NCBI RefSeq assembly: GCF_016907925.1
Contig: NZ_JAFBCZ010000026.1
Coordinates: 22,998-86,997 of the forward strand
Direction: 5' to 3'
DNA length: 64,000 bases
Source: Herpetosiphon giganteus
Lineage (GTDB): Bacteria > Chloroflexota > Chloroflexia > Chloroflexales > Herpetosiphonaceae
This document shows, one piece after another, positions 60,961-64,000 of this stretch (the first letter of the stretch is position 1; each line of letters opens with the position of its first letter). Under the pieces are notes generated by a model. It saw only the letters and a list, made by a program, of their open reading frames with translations, was not told where the DNA came from and ran no database searches. The translations under genes were made by a program, and so were the position numbers.

Positions 60961-60990
60961 AAAATGGTGGATCTGCAACGATCCACCATT
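60961..60990 (-). terminator. Terminator of the nadD-nadB operon
   Basis: ATGGTGGATC-TGCAAC-GATCCACCAT: 10-bp perfect stem, followed on the minus strand by TTTT. It lies 19 bp after the nadB stop. Confidence 0.87.
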
Positions 60991-61008
60991 CTTTGAATTT
61001 AGAATGCG

Positions 61009-62532
61009 CTAGCCTTGCTTCAAGACCAAGTAGCGTTGCCAAACTTCGCGGGTTTCGCTGAAATCGCGGCGGGCATGCGCACCACGGCTTTCCTCGCGCA
61101 ACAAGGCAGCATAGGTCAAAAGCGTTGCCACAATCAACAAATTGGCATCTTCATATTCGCGCACTGTGGCTGGCTCGGCTTGGGCATCACGCCATGCAAC
61201 TAGCTGCCGCAGGGCTGAACCCAACCCATCAGCCTCGCGCACAATTCCCACGTTGCGCCACATCAGCCGTTGCAAGGCGGCGCGGCTAAATGGCGTTTCA
61301 TCGGCTTCGGCAGCCATGGTGATTGCCTGAGTAGTTTGGGGGAAAGTTGGCGCTTCAATTGGCCCATCGGGCGCTTCAATCACGCGCTTAGCCCACACCA
61401 AGACCTCAAGCAATGAATTCGAGGCCAAACGATTGGCTCCATGCACGCCAGTCATCGAAACTTCGCCAACCGCGAATAAATTCGGCACGCTGGTACGGCC
61501 ATGCAAATCAGTCACCACGCCGCCGGTCATATAGTGGGCAGCAGGCGCAACCGGAATTGGCTCTTTGGTAATATCCAAGCCATGGCTGCGGCAGACTTTG
61601 GCGATCGTTGGAAAGCGCAACAGCACCAAATCGGCTGGCAAATGGGTCACATCAAGATAGACATGATCAGCATCGGTTGAAACCATTTCGGCGGCAATGC
61701 CTCGCGCCACCACATCACGCGGGGCCAATTCTGCATCAGGATGCAATTTGAGCATAAAGCGTTCGCCAGCAGCGTTGCGCAAAACGCCGCCTTCGCCACG
61801 CACAGCCTCGGAAATTAAAAAGCCCGGCGCGCCTGGCAAGCGCAAAGCTGTTGGGTGAAACTGGAAGAACTCCATATTTGAAACCCCAGCGCCAGCCCGA
61901 TAGGCCAAAGCAACCCCATCGCCAGTTGCTACGGTTGGGTTGGTTGTGGCTTGGAACAGCTGGCCAGCACCGCCAGTTGCCAGCACAATTCGCTTGGCGC
62001 GCACTTCGCCGCGTTCGCCAGTTCGTGCGTCAAGCGTGCGAACCCCAACTGCTTGGCCATTTTCCAACATAATTTCGGTGGCCAAAGTCCAAGCCCGCAC
62101 ATCAACATTGGTATTGGCAACTACGCCCGCCAAGGTAGTTTCGATCGCTGCGCCCGTTGCATCGCCGCCAGCATGCAAAATCCGCCGTTCGGAGTGGGCA
62201 GCCTCGCGGGTTAGGGCGATTGAGCCATTATGGGTGTCAAACGGTACGCCCAAATTGATCAACTCATGCACACGCGCTGGGCCTTCTTCGCACAACACCC
62301 GCACTGCGGCAGGATCGCTAATGCCAGCGCCAGCAACCAAGGTATCTTCAATGTGCAATTCTGGCGAATCATGCTCGCCAATTGCGGCGGCAATGCCACC
62401 TTGGGCATAGCGCGTATTACATTCCTCAACCGCCTCTTTGGTTACCAAAACAACCTTGAGATTATGTTGAGCTGCCAGTTGGGCGGTGTATAAGCCAGCG
62501 ATGCCTGAGCCAACAATAATATAATCGTTCAT
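61009..62532 (-). CDS. nadB: L-aspartate oxidase
   Basis: Oxidises L-aspartate to iminoaspartate, first step of de novo NAD synthesis. 507 aa. FAD-binding IIVGSGIAGLYTAQLAAQ; CNTRYAQGGIAAAIGEHDS (typical of NadB rather than succinate dehydrogenase); FHPTAL; EVSMTGVHGANRLASNSLLE. ATG after AAGGATTTGCCCG. nadD ends 23 bp upstream, so both are one operon; nadA and nadC are not in the window. Confidence 0.96.
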   Translation of the reverse strand: MNDYIIVGSGIAGLYTAQLAAQHNLKVVLVTKEAVEECNTRYAQGGIAAAIGEHDSPELHIEDTLVAGAGISDPAAVRVLCEEGPARVHELINLGVPFDTHNGSIALTREAAHSERRILHAGGDATGAAIETTLAGVVANTNVDVRAWTLATEIMLENGQAVGVRTLDARTGERGEVRAKRIVLATGGAGQLFQATTNPTVATGDGVALAYRAGAGVSNMEFFQFHPTALRLPGAPGFLISEAVRGEGGVLRNAAGERFMLKLHPDAELAPRDVVARGIAAEMVSTDADHVYLDVTHLPADLVLLRFPTIAKVCRSHGLDITKEPIPVAPAAHYMTGGVVTDLHGRTSVPNLFAVGEVSMTGVHGANRLASNSLLEVLVWAKRVIEAPDGPIEAPTFPQTTQAITMAAEADETPFSRAALQRLMWRNVGIVREADGLGSALRQLVAWRDAQAEPATVREYEDANLLIVATLLTYAALLREESRGAHARRDFSETREVWQRYLVLKQG

Positions 62533-62555
62533 AGAACGGGCAAATCCTTTCGTGG

Positions 62556-63164
62556 TTAAGCGCTAGGTTGGGCAAGGTAAAGCCGCTGCTCGGCAATATA
62601 GCCAGCAACAGCATCAGGAACGAGATAGCGCACAGGCAAACCAGCCTGCAAGCGACTCCGCAATTCAGTCGCTGAAAGATCCATGCGTGGGCCTTGAATC
62701 CGCACGCTGCGAGTGGCGAGGCTAGGAAATTGGTCAAGCAAAGCCTGCCAATCCAATTCAAAGCCAGGCCGTTCTAAAATAGCAAAATGAGCTAATTGAA
62801 CCAAATCGTTGGCAGCATGCCAGCGTGGCAAGCTAGCCAAACTATCAGCACCAACAATCAACCACCATTCCACATCCGGTTCAATAATTTTCAATTCATG
62901 CATGGTGTCGATGGTATAGGAAACGCCGCTGCGTTCAACTTCGATGTTAGAAACTGCAAAGGCGGGATTATCGGCTACTGCCAGTTCGGTCATGGCAAGG
63001 CGTTGGTTGGCGGAGCTGTAGTGCTGTTGTTTCAAAGGCTGCTGCGCCGTTGGCATAAACACCACCCGCTGCAAACCCAACACCACCCGCGCTTCTTCGG
63101 CGATTGCCAAGTGTGCATGATGAATTGGATCGAAGGTTCCGCCCAAAAGCCCAACCCGTTGCAT
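62556..63164 (-). CDS. nadD: Nicotinate-mononucleotide adenylyltransferase
   Basis: Adenylates nicotinate mononucleotide in NAD synthesis. 202 aa. The nucleotidyltransferase motif GLLGGTFDPIHHAHL has the two catalytic His residues; SYTIDTMHEL, WLIVGADSLASLPRW, and the C-terminal DLSATELRSRLQAG (ISSTxIR-like). AAGGA is seven bases before ATG 63164; an ATG at 63170 is also possible. Cotranscribed with nadB. Confidence 0.95.
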   Translation of the reverse strand: MQRVGLLGGTFDPIHHAHLAIAEEARVVLGLQRVVFMPTAQQPLKQQHYSSANQRLAMTELAVADNPAFAVSNIEVERSGVSYTIDTMHELKIIEPDVEWWLIVGADSLASLPRWHAANDLVQLAHFAILERPGFELDWQALLDQFPSLATRSVRIQGPRMDLSATELRSRLQAGLPVRYLVPDAVAGYIAEQRLYLAQPSA

Positions 63165-63182
63165 AACCATTCCTTCTTTAAT

Positions 63183-63194
63183 AGTCAATATGAC
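63183..63194. promoter_or_regulatory. Operator-like site in the nadDB leader, copy 1
   Basis: AGTCAATATGAC holds the short inverted repeat GTCA-ATA-TGAC. A related TGTCAATATCAC is at 63231-63242, 48 bp away, overlapping the -35 box. Confidence 0.5.
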
Positions 63195-63208
63195 ACCAAG
63201 TGCAAAAT

Positions 63209-63236
63209 AGTATAGCGCGATTCTGCTTTTTGTCAA
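63209..63236 (-). promoter_or_regulatory. Promoter of the nadD-nadB operon
   Basis: On the minus strand TTGACA (63236-63231), 16 bp, TATACT (63214-63209). Confidence 0.85.
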
Positions 63237-63242
63237 TATCAC

Positions 63243-63305
63243 ACTAAAGAAAATATGAATGATGAGGGATGAATTATGAAGTCAGAAGTCAAAAGTCAAA
63301 AATGA
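63243..63305. repeat. Heptamer-like A-rich repeats
   Basis: Contains ATGAATGATGAGGGATGAATTATGAA-type TGATGAA units (only in part exact), then GTCAGAAGTCAAAAGTCAAAA. The AAAAGTC unit is the same as at about 24135-24162. No gene. Confidence 0.6.
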
Positions 63306-63372
63306 GTTCTATATAGATTCAGACCTAGCGTTATGTTCATGGTTTAGAACAATCAACAGGACAAAATAACCC

Positions 63373-63401
63373 TTGACGCTGGATTTTGAATGTAGTATAT
63401 A
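63373..63401 (+). promoter_or_regulatory. Promoter of the gene at the right edge
   Basis: TTGACG (63373-63378), 17 bp, TATATA (63396-63401), then about 58 bases to the ATG at 63460. Confidence 0.75.
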
Positions 63402-63459
63402 CAGTAGACATGTGTTAGGCATTGATGCGAAGAATGTTTTAGCTTGCTGGAGTACAACC

Positions 63460-64000
63460 ATGACTGAGGCCATTGAGCAATTAGCCAGCAAACTTTCAGT
63501 TGCGCACTCAGAGATTGAGGATTTTCTTAAAAAGTTAAGTATTCGGTTTGATCAGCCAGTAACCGCACAAGAGGTGTTAGGATTTCTTGAAACATACAAG
63601 GGTAAACTTGATTTTGATAATATTGCTCAGCAGTTGGAAAAAGGCTACATAAATAGATATATTAGAGATAAAATTTCGACTAATAATGAAAACGTAGTAA
63701 AAATTCAATCCTATGTAATAGAATCTTTTTCTTTTAAAGAGTTAAAATTATCATTGCATACTATTTTAAAGTATACTCCTATTTTATTCATTGAATATGG
63801 TGAGTTTCAAAATATCCTCAGGATTTATAACTATGATAAATCAACTAGATTAATAGAGATTATTCAAAAATTTTCTTCCTCTATACAAAAAGATGCAAAG
63901 ATTAAAAATATAATTTACTTAGTAAATTTAACTTTAGATAAAAATCAATTAGAGTTTCTTAATATCTTGAATAATTCATCTTATATACAGTTAAAATCCC
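63460..64000 (+). CDS. AT-rich hypothetical protein, cut by the window end
   Basis: An open frame of 180 codons runs from ATG 63460 to the edge without a stop, although the DNA is much richer in A/T than all its neighbours. It begins MTEAIEQLASKLSVAHSEIE and continues FDQPVTAQEVLGFLETYKGK; later residues are Ile/Lys/Asn-rich (LRIYNYDKSTRLIEIIQKF). Helical and soluble by appearance, with no signal peptide or motif I recognise. Composition suggests recent transfer, possibly the start of an accessory island. Weak RBS (TGGAG). Confidence 0.75.
   Translation, partial: MTEAIEQLASKLSVAHSEIEDFLKKLSIRFDQPVTAQEVLGFLETYKGKLDFDNIAQQLEKGYINRYIRDKISTNNENVVKIQSYVIESFSFKELKLSLHTILKYTPILFIEYGEFQNILRIYNYDKSTRLIEIIQKFSSSIQKDAKIKNIIYLVNLTLDKNQLEFLNILNNSSYIQLKS

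Noticed and set aside
63309..63491. Minus-strand 60-aa ORF near the end
   Set aside because: Overlaps the promoter and start of the longer plus-strand AT-rich gene; no RBS.

Overview
The window most resembles a chromosome segment of a filamentous gliding Chloroflexota bacterium of the Herpetosiphon type. This is an inference from gene content: CSLREA/choice-of-anchor Q beta-helix proteins, threonine-proline repeat surface proteins with a C-terminal YLP motif, MalT-like LuxR and NB-ARC regulators, and a very Gln/Ala-rich proteome. No rRNA, tRNA, CRISPR array, transposase or integrase was found. Intergenic gaps carry a MITE-like family of about 190-205 bp and heptanucleotide arrays.

1-13 kb is a cell-surface and polymer-degradation region, almost all on the minus strand. 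It holds a GH19 chitinase with a duplicated chitin-binding module, a frameshifted lipoprotein, a GH5 glucanase behind a 24-bp perfect operator palindrome, a membrane-anchored S74-chaperone surface fibre coupled to a TPTN-repeat protein, and two tandem CSLREA beta-helix proteins. Two decayed relatives of the beta-helix genes lie nearby. A DUF6438 lipoprotein and an HD-domain protein follow.

13.8-33 kb is mixed core and accessory: hisD, a probably leaderless MalT-like regulator, a DUF4386 fusion, a membrane STAS protein, a SET-domain protein, citrate synthase, methylmalonyl-CoA epimerase, an autoregulated TetR-MFS efflux pair, three poorly known genes including a GIY-YIG protein, fabZ with a response regulator, a polyprenyl diphosphate synthase, a GNAT enzyme and an FAD oxidoreductase.

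33-39.2 kb is an S-adenosylmethionine recycling locus. A SAM-I riboswitch with promoter and terminator precedes mtnA, a MetE-like protein, a PfkB adenosine-type kinase and ahcY; metK follows after a strong hairpin and a small gene.

39-56 kb is mostly housekeeping and hypothetical genes: acetyltransferases, rpe, a GT87-like membrane protein, a Tat-exported superoxide dismutase, ruvB, a second membrane STAS protein, kbl, rsfS (apparently starting at ATC), a double cold-shock protein, an NB-ARC/TPR regulator, a stand-alone CBM48 protein, an alpha/beta hydrolase and an acyl-CoA dehydrogenase.

56.6-60.2 kb holds the most unusual unit. A secreted protein is followed by a response regulator and a histidine kinase, and the kinase sensor domain appears to carry two copies of the helical module found in the secreted protein. 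The window ends with a CPBP membrane protease, the nadD-nadB operon and the start of an AT-rich unknown gene that runs off the edge.
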